Below are positions 6,923-13,857 of a DNA stretch of 33,987 nt, in pieces. Position numbers and translations under genes: made by a program. The notes below the pieces were generated by a model. The model was not told the DNA's origin and ran no database searches. It saw only the letters and a program-made list of their open reading frames with translations. The first letter of the stretch is position 1, and each line of letters begins with the position of its first letter. Source of the DNA: Nocardia tenerifensis NBRC 101015 (lineage in GTDB: Bacteria > Actinomycetota > Actinomycetes > Mycobacteriales > Mycobacteriaceae); the NCBI RefSeq assembly GCF_000308715.1, contig NZ_BAGH01000076.1, forward strand, positions 1 through 33,987. Direction: 5' to 3'.

Positions 6923-8326
6923 ATGACCCGCATAGCGATCATCGGTGGCGGACCGGCCGGCTACGAGGCGGCGCTGGTGGCGGCCCAGCACGGTGCGTCG
7001 GTGACGCTGATCGATAGCGACGGCATCGGCGGGGCCTGTGTCCTCTGGGACTGTGTCCCGTCGAAGACCTTCATCGCCTCCACCGGCGTGCGCACCGACC
7101 TGCGCCGCGCCCGCGATCTCGGTATCACCCTCGACCCGAACCAGGCGAAGGTGCAGCTGGCCGAGGTGAACGGCCGCGTCAAGGCGCTCGCGCTGGCGCA
7201 GTCCTCCGATATCAGGTCCAAGCTGCAGACCGTCGGCGTGACCGTGCTGGCCGGTCGCGCGCAGCTGACCGACAAGTCCACCGGCCTCGCCGCGCACCAG
7301 GTGCACGCCGAGCTGGCCGACGGCTCCGAGATGACCATCGAGGCCGAGGTTGTGTTGATCGCCACGGGGGCGAGCCCGCGCGTGTTGCCCGGCGCCGAAC
7401 CCGACGGTGAGCGAATCCTGAACTGGCGCCAGCTCTATGACCTGGAGGAGCTGCCGGAGACCCTGGTGGTGGTCGGCTCCGGCGTCACCGGCGCGGAGTT
7501 CGTCTCCGCCTACACCGAGATGGGCGTGCGGGTGCGGCTGGTCTCCAGCCGGGACCGGGTGCTGCCCGGCGAGGACGCCGACGCCGCCCTGGTGCTCGAG
7601 GACGCGCTCGCCGAGCGCGGCGTCGAACTGGTGAAGCACGCGCGCGCCGACGCGGTGGAGCGCACGGCCGACGGGGTCGTGGTCAAGCTGTCCGACGGCC
7701 GGACCGTCGCGGGGTCGCACGCGCTGATGACCGTCGGCTCCACGCCCAACACCGAGGGGCTCGGCCTGGACCGGGTCGGCATCGAACTCGACCGCGGTGG
7801 TTACCTGCGGGTCGACCGGGTCTCGCGGACCTCCGTGCCCGGCATCTACGCGGCGGGCGACTGCACCGGCCTGCTGCCCCTCGCCTCGGTGGCCGCCATG
7901 CAGGGCCGCATCGCGATGTACCACGCGCTCGGCGAGGGCGTCAGCCCGATCCGGTTGAAGACGGTGGCGTCGGCGGTGTTCACCCGCCCGGAGATCGCCA
8001 CGGTCGGTGTGAGCCAGACCGCAATCGACAACGGCGAGACGCCGGCCCGCACGGTGATGCTCCCGCTGAACACCAACCCGCGGGCCAAGATGTCGGGTCT
8101 GCGCAGGGGTTTCGTGAAGATCTTCTGCCGGCCGGCCACCGGCGTGGTCATCGGCGGCGTCGTGGTGGCGCCGATCGCCTCGGAGCTCATCCTGCCGATC
8201 GCGCTCGCGGTGCAGAACAACCTGACCGTCAACGATCTGGCACAGACCTTCTCGGTGTACCCCTCGCTGACCGGTTCGGTGACCGAAGCGGCACGTCAGC
8301 TCATGCGCCACGACGACCTGGACTGA
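6923..8326 (+). CDS. lpdA: NAD(P)H quinone reductase, LpdA-type flavoprotein disulfide reductase family
   Basis: 467 aa from ATG 6923, which has GGAGG ten bases upstream. FAD-binding GGGPAGYEAA (8-17) opens the protein. GGACVLWDCVPSK (36-48) places two cysteines, C39 and C44, in the CxxxxC redox position. VVVGSGVTGAEF is the NAD(P)H-binding motif and GIYAAGDCTGLLPLASVA the second FAD motif. The C-terminal dimer interface reads VYPSLTGSVTEAAR where true disulfide reductases have HPTxxE, so the His-Glu base pair is missing. M. tuberculosis LpdA (Rv3303c) also lacks the dyad and, as I recall, the first cysteine; it acts as a quinone reductase in oxidative-stress defence. Here both cysteines remain. 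The gene is divergent from the cyclotransferase gene. Confidence 0.9.
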   Translation: MTRIAIIGGGPAGYEAALVAAQHGASVTLIDSDGIGGACVLWDCVPSKTFIASTGVRTDLRRARDLGITLDPNQAKVQLAEVNGRVKALALAQSSDIRSKLQTVGVTVLAGRAQLTDKSTGLAAHQVHAELADGSEMTIEAEVVLIATGASPRVLPGAEPDGERILNWRQLYDLEELPETLVVVGSGVTGAEFVSAYTEMGVRVRLVSSRDRVLPGEDADAALVLEDALAERGVELVKHARADAVERTADGVVVKLSDGRTVAGSHALMTVGSTPNTEGLGLDRVGIELDRGGYLRVDRVSRTSVPGIYAAGDCTGLLPLASVAAMQGRIAMYHALGEGVSPIRLKTVASAVFTRPEIATVGVSQTAIDNGETPARTVMLPLNTNPRAKMSGLRRGFVKIFCRPATGVVIGGVVVAPIASELILPIALAVQNNLTVNDLAQTFSVYPSLTGSVTEAARQLMRHDDLD

Positions 8327-8480
8327 ATGTCTTGCGGTCCAGCGGGGTTCGCGCTGCCAGAAGTTCTGATTCACATTGCTCATCAGGCCTACATATGGTT
8401 CACTTCCCGCAGAGATGCGATCGGCGGGCGGTCGCGTGGTTCGGTGTTCGGGGGGATGGCTCTTTTCCCAGTCGAAACGT

Positions 8481-8502
8481 CGAACGACCTTCGCGTCGTT
8501 CG
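8481..8502 (+). repeat. Hairpin in the lpdA to proline-rich gene spacer
   Basis: CGAACGAC and GTCGTTCG are perfect 8-bp inverted arms around a six-base loop. It lies midway in the 249-bp gap between lpdA (stop 8326) and the secreted protein gene (start 8576). It may end lpdA transcription or shape the leader of the next gene. No T-run follows. An AT-richer stretch at about 8366-8400 could hold the promoter of the next gene, but I see no clear -35/-10 pair. Confidence 0.35.
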
Positions 8503-8575
8503 GCGACCGGGCGTCTCGGCAGAGACAACTGAGTGCGACCGAACCCAGGTCACACCCGGGAAAGGGAAACGAAAA

Positions 8576-9640
8576 GTGAAACATCGTAAGCCGAGTCGGG
8601 CGCAGCGAGCGATGGCGAGCACCTCGTTGCCACTGGCCGCAGCGGCCGCCGTGGCCTCTCTCTTGGCGGCACCGGCGGGGGCGGCTCCGAACGATCCGAG
8701 CATTCCGCCCACTACCGCGCCGCCGAGCCCCGCTCCGGCGCAGCCGGGCGTGAACGAGGCGCCGCCGAGTCCGGACACCACGAAGCCGGATCCGAACAAG
8801 CAGGATCCGAACAAGCCGCCCACCGTCGCGCCGTCGCCGAGCCAGCCGGGCGTCACCACGCCCGACCCCAATCAGGTGATGCCGAACCCGAATCCGAACA
8901 AGGATCCGAAGCTGGCCCAGCCGACGCAGCCGGGTGTCACCACCCCGCGCGTCGCGCCGCTGCCGGTGCCGGGTCAGTCGGATCAGCCGCAGCCCGCGGT
9001 GGTGCCGGAGACGCAGCCGGGTGACCAGAAGCCGGCCCAGCCCGGCGCGACCACCCCGCAGCAGCCGAGCTCGCCGGGCACGCAGACCGCACCGAGCACT
9101 CCCGGCGACCAGAACGCGCAGGCGCAGCAGCCGCAGACCCTGGTCCAGCCGCAGCAGCCGCGCTGGCAGTCCCCGCAGCTGCAGGCGGCTCCGCCCGCCC
9201 CGGTCGTCGAGATGACGGGTCCGCACCAGGAGGTCGGCGCGAACATCGACGGCGGCACGCTGCTGCCCGGGTACGTGGCCAACACCCACCACTTCAACAA
9301 CGAGTCGGGTTACGTCGGCACCATCGGCTACCGCACCCCGGCCGGCGCGGGTGAGGCCGGTGTCTCGGTCGAGTACGTGGACGCCAACACGGTGAAGGTC
9401 ACTACCTACACCGGCGGTGTCGGTCTCGCCGACAACAAGACCATCTCCGTGTTCGACACCACCCAGGCCAACCTGGCCAAGGCGGCCGTCGAGGACTGGA
9501 TCAAGGAGCAGCCTGGCGGCGCAGCAGCCCTCGAAGCGGCCGCGCAGGTTAAACTGCCATTGCAGCCGGGCGATCTCGCCCCGCAGACGGTCGACGTGGG
9601 TGGTGTCACCACCCAGTGGGGTGGTTCACTCCAGTACTGA
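8576..9640 (+). CDS. Secreted proline-rich protein, unknown function
   Basis: 354 aa from GTG 8576, which follows a GGGAAAGGG purine run. A basic start (MKHRKPSRAQR) and an alanine/leucine core ending in APAGAA (about residue 37) form a Sec signal peptide. Residues about 38-215 are a low-complexity Pro/Gln/Asn/Thr spacer with recurring QPGV and QPGVTTP units and PDPNK/QDPNKPP runs. This is the kind of stalk that spans a mycolate cell wall. The last 140 residues form a separate domain with GANIDGGTLLPGYVANTHHFNNESGYVGTIGYRTP and a closing QTVDVGGVTTQWGGSLQY. I recognise no family, and no catalytic motif is apparent. A hairpin and 78 bases separate it from the membrane protein gene on the same strand, so the two may be a functional pair. 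Confidence 0.85.
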   Translation: MKHRKPSRAQRAMASTSLPLAAAAAVASLLAAPAGAAPNDPSIPPTTAPPSPAPAQPGVNEAPPSPDTTKPDPNKQDPNKPPTVAPSPSQPGVTTPDPNQVMPNPNPNKDPKLAQPTQPGVTTPRVAPLPVPGQSDQPQPAVVPETQPGDQKPAQPGATTPQQPSSPGTQTAPSTPGDQNAQAQQPQTLVQPQQPRWQSPQLQAAPPAPVVEMTGPHQEVGANIDGGTLLPGYVANTHHFNNESGYVGTIGYRTPAGAGEAGVSVEYVDANTVKVTTYTGGVGLADNKTISVFDTTQANLAKAAVEDWIKEQPGGAAALEAAAQVKLPLQPGDLAPQTVDVGGVTTQWGGSLQY

Positions 9641-9664
9641 GACTACTGGGGCTGATTCGACGGG

Positions 9665-9690
9665 TGGGGCGGTCGTTCGCGACCGCCCCA
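9665..9690 (+). terminator. Perfect 11-bp hairpin with TTCG loop
   Basis: TGGGGCGGTCG and CGACCGCCCCA pair without mismatch around TTCG. The hairpin starts 25 bases after the stop of the secreted protein gene and ends 28 bases before the GTG of the next. It is probably the terminator of the secreted protein gene; leaky, it would still give some read-through. A role in the leader of the downstream gene is the alternative. Confidence 0.65.
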
Positions 9691-9718
9691 TACGCGTGTC
9701 TTGGGGAAAGGATTGGGT

Positions 9719-10765
9719 GTGACCTCCGAGGGTGATCCGAGGGAGAAGGAATCCGACGACCAGTCCGCGTCGGATTTCGGCCCCCCGGTGGGTGAATTCG
9801 GCCCGCCTGTCTCTGAATTCGGGCCTCCCATTTCGGAATTCGGTCCGCCCGTCGCCGAATTCGGCCCGCCGACGGGGAATACCGGACCTCGCTGGCAGGT
9901 GCCCGAGCAGACGGGCGACCATCCCGAGCTGGTGTGGCGGCCCGCCGCGGACTCGGGGACGACGTCCCCGCCCATCCCGCAGTATCGCGCACCCGACTCG
10001 TCGTCCACCCCCGACCCGCGGCCCGCGACGCCGCCCGTTCCGCCCCGGATTCCGCCCGATCGGCTGGAGGCCGCGCGCTCGTCCGGCGACGCGGACAAGG
10101 ACTCCTGGTGGACCCGCCCCACCGATACCGGCAGTGTGCCGAAGCCGCCTCCGCTGACCTCGCCGAGCCTGTCCTGGGCCGACGACCCGATCGCACAGCG
10201 ACTAGCCCCGTCGACGCCGGCCGCAACGCCCACTCCGCCCCGGCGGTCCGGCTCGCACACCGGCCGCAATGTGCTCGCGGGCATCCTCGCGGTCGTCATC
10301 CTGGTCGGTCTTACGGTGACCGTGATCCTCGTATCCAGGAACACCGGCGACGACAACGCGTCCCCGCCCGCCGCGGCCACCAGTACAGCGCAGAACTGCC
10401 CGACCACCAAGAGCGGCAAGGTGACCATCGGCAACGGCAACGGCGACACCGCGAGCGGACCCGGCGCGATCCTCGGCTTCCAGTACGCCTTCTATGTGGA
10501 GCGCAGCGGCGAGCGCGCGCGAAAGTTCGTCGCCGACGACACGTTCAACGTGTCCACCGCGGAGATCATCCAGAAGGGCATCGACGAGGAGGTGCCCAGG
10601 GGCACCACGCACTGCCTGCGGATCTCCGAGATGTCGCCGGGGACCTACGCGGTCGACCTGCGCGAGTTCCGCCCCGACGGCACCGAGCGGCTCTACCCCC
10701 AGATCATCACCACGGTGGTGCGCGACGGCAAGAACCTGCTGTACTCGATCGAGAAGCGCGAGTGA
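9719..10765 (+). CDS. Single-pass membrane protein with FGPP heptad repeats, unknown function
   Basis: 348 aa from GTG 9719, preceded by GGGGAAAGGA. Residues 20-54 are five tandem copies of a heptad, FGPP followed by three variable residues. Then comes a long proline/serine-rich cytoplasmic region to about 182. Residues 184-206 form one transmembrane helix (NVLAGILAVVILVGLTVTVILVS), with RRSGSHTGR just before it, so the N-terminus should be inside. The external domain (207-348) has two cysteines (NCPTT, THCLR) that could form a disulfide. It also has a mixed alpha/beta pattern ending in TYAVDLREFRPDG...IITTVVRDGKNLLYSIEKRE. This resembles the many Mycobacteriales membrane proteins with proline-rich cytoplasmic tails and small DUF-type external domains; no function can be assigned. 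Confidence 0.85.
   Translation: MTSEGDPREKESDDQSASDFGPPVGEFGPPVSEFGPPISEFGPPVAEFGPPTGNTGPRWQVPEQTGDHPELVWRPAADSGTTSPPIPQYRAPDSSSTPDPRPATPPVPPRIPPDRLEAARSSGDADKDSWWTRPTDTGSVPKPPPLTSPSLSWADDPIAQRLAPSTPAATPTPPRRSGSHTGRNVLAGILAVVILVGLTVTVILVSRNTGDDNASPPAAATSTAQNCPTTKSGKVTIGNGNGDTASGPGAILGFQYAFYVERSGERARKFVADDTFNVSTAEIIQKGIDEEVPRGTTHCLRISEMSPGTYAVDLREFRPDGTERLYPQIITTVVRDGKNLLYSIEKRE
9776..9880 (+). repeat. Five tandem 21-bp coding repeats
   Basis: Five 21-bp units encode the FGPPxxx heptads. The palindrome GAATTC recurs at 9794, 9815, 9836 and 9857, exactly one repeat apart, created at the Glu-Phe junctions. Third positions differ between units, so the array is not freshly duplicated, yet the junction hexamer is identical in all four copies. 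Such an array is prone to change in copy number between strains. Confidence 0.9.
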
Positions 10766-10781
10766 TCTCAAATATTGAGAT
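10765..10781. promoter_or_regulatory. 17-bp palindrome, candidate operator of the aminotransferase gene
   Basis: Perfect 7-bp arms ATCTCAA and TTGAGAT flank ATA. The site begins on the last base of the preceding stop codon and lies 41 bases before the aminotransferase ATG, in a short AT-rich patch that stands out from its surroundings. TATTCT just downstream is a possible -10. AACAGT lies exactly six bases before the ATG, a near match to the leaderless pattern. The binding protein is unknown; GntR-, Lrp- or TetR-type regulators are all possible. Confidence 0.5.
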
Positions 10782-10822
10782 AATCGTTTCATATTCTGGT
10801 TGGCCTGTGGAACAGTGAGAAT

Positions 10823-11998
10823 ATGACGGCGCCTCTTCCGCCGCTCGCGGGCAAACTCGCAGCCCTGCGCAGCTCGGCGATTCGTGACCTGCTGAAACTC
10901 ACCGCCCGGGCCGAGGTGATCAGTCTGGCCGGCGGGCTGCCGGATGCCGAGCTGATGCCGCGCGAGCGGCTGGCGGTGGCGGCCGACAACGCGCTGCGCC
11001 GGGCCGGTGTGCTGCAGTACACCGAGTCGCCGGGCTGGGCGCCGCTGCGCGCGGTGCTCGCCGAACGCGAGTCGGCGCGGCTGGGGCGGACGGTCGAGGT
11101 CGCCGAGGTGTTCGTGACGCACGGCTCGCAGCAGGCGCTGTCATTGCTCGCCGAGGTGCTGCTGGACCCCGGCGCGCTCGTCGTGGTGGAGGATCCGGCG
11201 TATGTCGGTGCGCTGCAGGTCTTTCGGGCGGCGGGCGCGCGCATCGTGGCCGTTCCGCTCGACGCCGAGGGCATGCGCGTCGACGTGCTGAAGGAGCTGC
11301 TGGCGCGCGGCGAGCGGCCCGCCTTCGTGCACACGGTGAGCAACTTTCACAACCCGGGCGGCGTGACGCAGAGCGCGGCACGCCGCAGAGAGCTCGCCGA
11401 ACTCGCTGCGGCATATGGGTTCTGGGTGATCGAGGACGATCCGTACGGCGAACTCTGGTTCGACCGCCCGGCCCCGGCGCCGGTGGCGACCTACGCGCCC
11501 AACGTGATTCGGCTCTCCAGCGCCTCGAAGATCATCTCGCCGACGCTGCGGGTCGGCTGGATGGTCGCGCCCGATCCGGTCTGCCGCGCCGTCGAGTTGC
11601 TGAAACAGGGTGCGGACCTGTGTGGTTCGGCGTTCACCCAGCAGATCGCGACCGAGCTGCTCGCCGACGAGACCTGGCTGAACGGTCACGTCGACACCGT
11701 CCGGAACGCGTACGGCGAGCGCGCCAAGGCCCTGGTGCACGCCCTGCGCACCACCTTCGGCGACCGGCTGCGCTGTACCGACGCCACCGGCGGCATGTTC
11801 GTCTGGGCCGACTTCACCGACGGCACCGACACCGACCTGCTCCTACCGCGTGCGCTGGCGGCCGGCGTCGCCTACGTGCCGGGCTCGGCGTTCGCCGTCG
11901 ACGGCGGCTACGAGAACTCGATGCGCCTGTGCTTCACCACATCCGACGCCGCCACCCTGGCCACGGCGGTGGACCGGTTGGCGGGCGCGGCCGGGTAA
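10823..11998 (+). CDS. PLP-dependent class I/II aminotransferase, 2-aminoadipate aminotransferase-like
   Basis: 391 aa fold-type I aminotransferase. SLAGGLPD (34-41) is the N-terminal substrate-gating segment typical of the LysN/kynurenine aminotransferase II group. THGSQQAL (99-106) cups the cofactor phosphate. NFHNPGG (174-180) and EDDPYGEL (204-211) bind the pyridine ring and hydroxyl. SSASKIISPTLRVGW (232-246) holds the Schiff-base lysine K236. SMRLCF near the end carries the arginine for the substrate carboxylate. The group transaminates 2-aminoadipate, aromatic or branched-chain amino acids with 2-oxoglutarate; the exact substrate cannot be read from sequence. There is no helix-turn-helix domain, so this is not a MocR regulator. 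It is convergent with glpK, with 101 bases between and no clear terminator hairpin. Confidence 0.88.
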   Translation: MTAPLPPLAGKLAALRSSAIRDLLKLTARAEVISLAGGLPDAELMPRERLAVAADNALRRAGVLQYTESPGWAPLRAVLAERESARLGRTVEVAEVFVTHGSQQALSLLAEVLLDPGALVVVEDPAYVGALQVFRAAGARIVAVPLDAEGMRVDVLKELLARGERPAFVHTVSNFHNPGGVTQSAARRRELAELAAAYGFWVIEDDPYGELWFDRPAPAPVATYAPNVIRLSSASKIISPTLRVGWMVAPDPVCRAVELLKQGADLCGSAFTQQIATELLADETWLNGHVDTVRNAYGERAKALVHALRTTFGDRLRCTDATGGMFVWADFTDGTDTDLLLPRALAAGVAYVPGSAFAVDGGYENSMRLCFTTSDAATLATAVDRLAGAAG

Positions 11999-12099
11999 CG
12001 CGACCGGACCCGCCGTCCCCGGGGCTCAGCCGTTGGTGACGCCAGGCTGTATGTAGTTCGTGATCGTCCACACGTATCCGCCGCCGGCCCGGGTCGAGG

Positions 12100-13599
12100 T
12101 CAGTCCGCCCAGTTGTACGTGCGTTCCACGGCCTTGTTCCAGGCCTTCAGGTGCTCGTCCCGATCCTCGGCGGACATGGTCGGCTCCCACGTCTTGTCGG
12201 CGGTCCAGTTCTCCCGGATCTCGTCGGTGCCCGACCAGTAGTCCACCGCGAGCCCGGCCGCGTACGCGGCGCCGAGCGCGGTGGTCTCGTTGACCACCGG
12301 GCGCACCACCGGCACGTCGAGGATGTCGGCCTGGAACTGCATGAGCAGGTCGTTGCCCACCATGCCGCCGTCCACCTTCAGCGTGGTGAGCTCCAGATCG
12401 AGCTGCTCGGATTCGGCGTCGGCGCGCATGGCGTCGACCACCTCGCGTGTCTGAAAAGCGGTGGACTCCAGCACCGCCCGCGCCAGGTGCGCCTTCTTCA
12501 CGTACCGGGTGAGCCCGGCGATCACGCCACGCGCGTCCGGTCGCCATCGGGGCGCGAACAATCCGGAGAACGCGGGCACGATGTAGGCGCCGCCGTTGTC
12601 CTCGACGCTGCTCGCCAGCGGTTCGATCTCTTCCGCCGAGGAGATGAGCTCGAGGTTGTCCCGGAACCACTGCACCAGCGACCCGGTGACCGCGATGGAA
12701 CCCTCGAGGGCGTACACGGCGGGCTCGTCGCCGAGCTGATAGCAGACGGTGGTCAGCAGCCCGTGCTTGCTCACCACCGGCGTGGTCCCGGTGTTGAGCA
12801 GCATGAAATTGCCGGTGCCGTAAGTATTCTTGGCGTCTCCGGGGGACAGGCAGGCCTGCCCGAAGGTGGCGGCCTGCTGGTCGCCGAGGATGCCCGCGAC
12901 CGGAATGCCTTGCAGTGGACCGCCGGAGATCTCGGCGTACACCTCCGAGGAGCTGCGAATCCGCGGCAGCATCGACTCCGGCACCCCGAACTCCGCGCAC
13001 AGTTCCGAATCCCATTGCCGGGTATTCAGATCCATCAGCATGGTGCGCGACGCGTTGGTCACGTCGGTGATGTGCTCGCCGGTCAGATTCCACAGCACCC
13101 AGCTGTCCATGGTGCCGAAACACAGCTCGCCCGCCTCGGCGCGCTTGCGGGCGCCGTCGACATTGTCCAGGAGCCAGCGCAGCTTCGGCCCGGCGAAGTA
13201 GGTGGACAGCGGCAACCCGGTGCGCTCCTGGAAGCGGGTCGGCCCGATATCGCCGCCGAGCTCGGTAGTAAGCCGGTCGGTGCGGGTGTCCTGCCACACG
13301 ATGGCGTGATGGATCGGCTCGCCGCTGTCGCGATCCCACACCACCGTGGTCTCGCGCTGATTGGTGACGCCGACCGCCGCGATGTCGTCGCCGCTCAGCT
13401 CGTTCTGCTCCAGCACCTCGCCGAGCACCGATTCGGTGTTGCGCCAGATGGTTTCGGCGTCGTGCTCGACCCAGCCCCGGCGGGGGAAGATCTGCTCGTG
13501 CTCGCGCTGGGCCACGCCGACGACGCGCCCCCGCCGATCGAAGACGATGCAGCGACTCGAGGTCGTGCCCTGGTCGATGGCGGCCACATAGCGACGCAT
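12100..13599 (-). CDS. glpK: Glycerol kinase
   Basis: 499 aa, the standard length. Phosphorylates glycerol to sn-glycerol 3-phosphate with ATP. The FGGY-kinase N-terminal domain opens with [12 protein letters not shown] (phosphate-1 loop). [14 protein letters not shown] and [12 protein letters not shown] hold the glycerol-contacting Arg, Glu and Asp. The C-terminal ATPase half shows [13 protein letters not shown], the FGGY signature region ([18 protein letters not shown]) and [21 protein letters not shown]. It starts at ATG 13599 with TAACCT six bases before it, so the mRNA is probably leaderless. It is divergent from glpD across a 258-bp spacer, and the two enzymes catalyse consecutive steps. 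Confidence 0.96.
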   Translation of the reverse strand: MRRYVAAIDQGTTSSRCIVFDRRGRVVGVAQREHEQIFPRRGWVEHDAETIWRNTESVLGEVLEQNELSGDDIAAVGVTNQRETTVVWDRDSGEPIHHAIVWQDTRTDRLTTELGGDIGPTRFQERTGLPLSTYFAGPKLRWLLDNVDGARKRAEAGELCFGTMDSWVLWNLTGEHITDVTNASRTMLMDLNTRQWDSELCAEFGVPESMLPRIRSSSEVYAEISGGPLQGIPVAGILGDQQAATFGQACLSPGDAKNTYGTGNFMLLNTGTTPVVSKHGLLTTVCYQLGDEPAVYALEGSIAVTGSLVQWFRDNLELISSAEEIEPLASSVEDNGGAYIVPAFSGLFAPRWRPDARGVIAGLTRYVKKAHLARAVLESTAFQTREVVDAMRADAESEQLDLELTTLKVDGGMVGNDLLMQFQADILDVPVVRPVVNETTALGAAYAAGLAVDYWSGTDEIRENWTADKTWEPTMSAEDRDEHLKAWNKAVERTYNWAD

Positions 13600-13605
13600 T
13601 CGTGC

Positions 13606-13611
13606 AGGTTA
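13606..13611 (-). promoter_or_regulatory. Leaderless -10 element for glpK
   Basis: On the minus strand TAACCT (TANNNT) precedes GCACGA and then ATG 13599, a six-base spacing expected of a leaderless transcript. No Shine-Dalgarno is present. Confidence 0.55.
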
Positions 13612-13637
13612 CTAAACACCGAGCGCGCCGGGCCTGA

Positions 13638-13668
13638 TTGCGACGGCGCGGGTTCTCCGCCGCCGCAA
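13638..13668. repeat. Imperfect hairpin in glpK-glpD spacer
   Basis: TTGCGACGGCG and CGCCGCCGCAA pair at 10 of 11 positions around a nine-base loop. If glpK starts leaderlessly, this lies upstream of its -10 and would act as DNA, perhaps as a protein site, not as RNA. Confidence 0.3.
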
Positions 13669-13707
13669 CGGCCGATCGCCTCGCCGTCCGCGCGCCGCTG
13701 GATTAGG

Positions 13708-13720
13708 GTCGGTTACCGAC
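13708..13720. promoter_or_regulatory. 13-bp palindrome in the glpK-glpD spacer
   Basis: GTCGGT and ACCGAC flank a single T. It is the most symmetrical element in the divergent spacer, 137 bases before glpD and 108 before glpK. A glycerol-responsive regulator would be expected here, but no regulator gene lies nearby and the match to any known operator is not established. Confidence 0.3.
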
Positions 13721-13857
13721 GGGTAATGCTGGACGACACGGGTGAGGGCGTGGTCGACGAGATCCGCGGCGGCTGGCATAGCCTGTAGCGAGAGCAGCTC
13801 GATCGAATGCCCGAGCAAGACCACTACGTCGTCGACACGCGGCTGGAGGAGTCGAGC

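Noticed and set aside
8327..8575. A riboswitch (for example c-di-AMP type) in the leader of the secreted protein gene
   Set aside because: I could not match the conserved core of any riboswitch class; only a simple 8-bp hairpin is evident.
6920..9292. A 790-codon minus-strand open frame across lpdA and the proline-rich gene
   Set aside because: It spans two genes and a spacer, has no domain, and has low-complexity Arg/Leu/His content; chance openness in GC-rich DNA.
10823..11998. The aminotransferase as a MocR-type transcription factor
   Set aside because: The protein begins almost directly with the aminotransferase domain and has no N-terminal winged-helix region.
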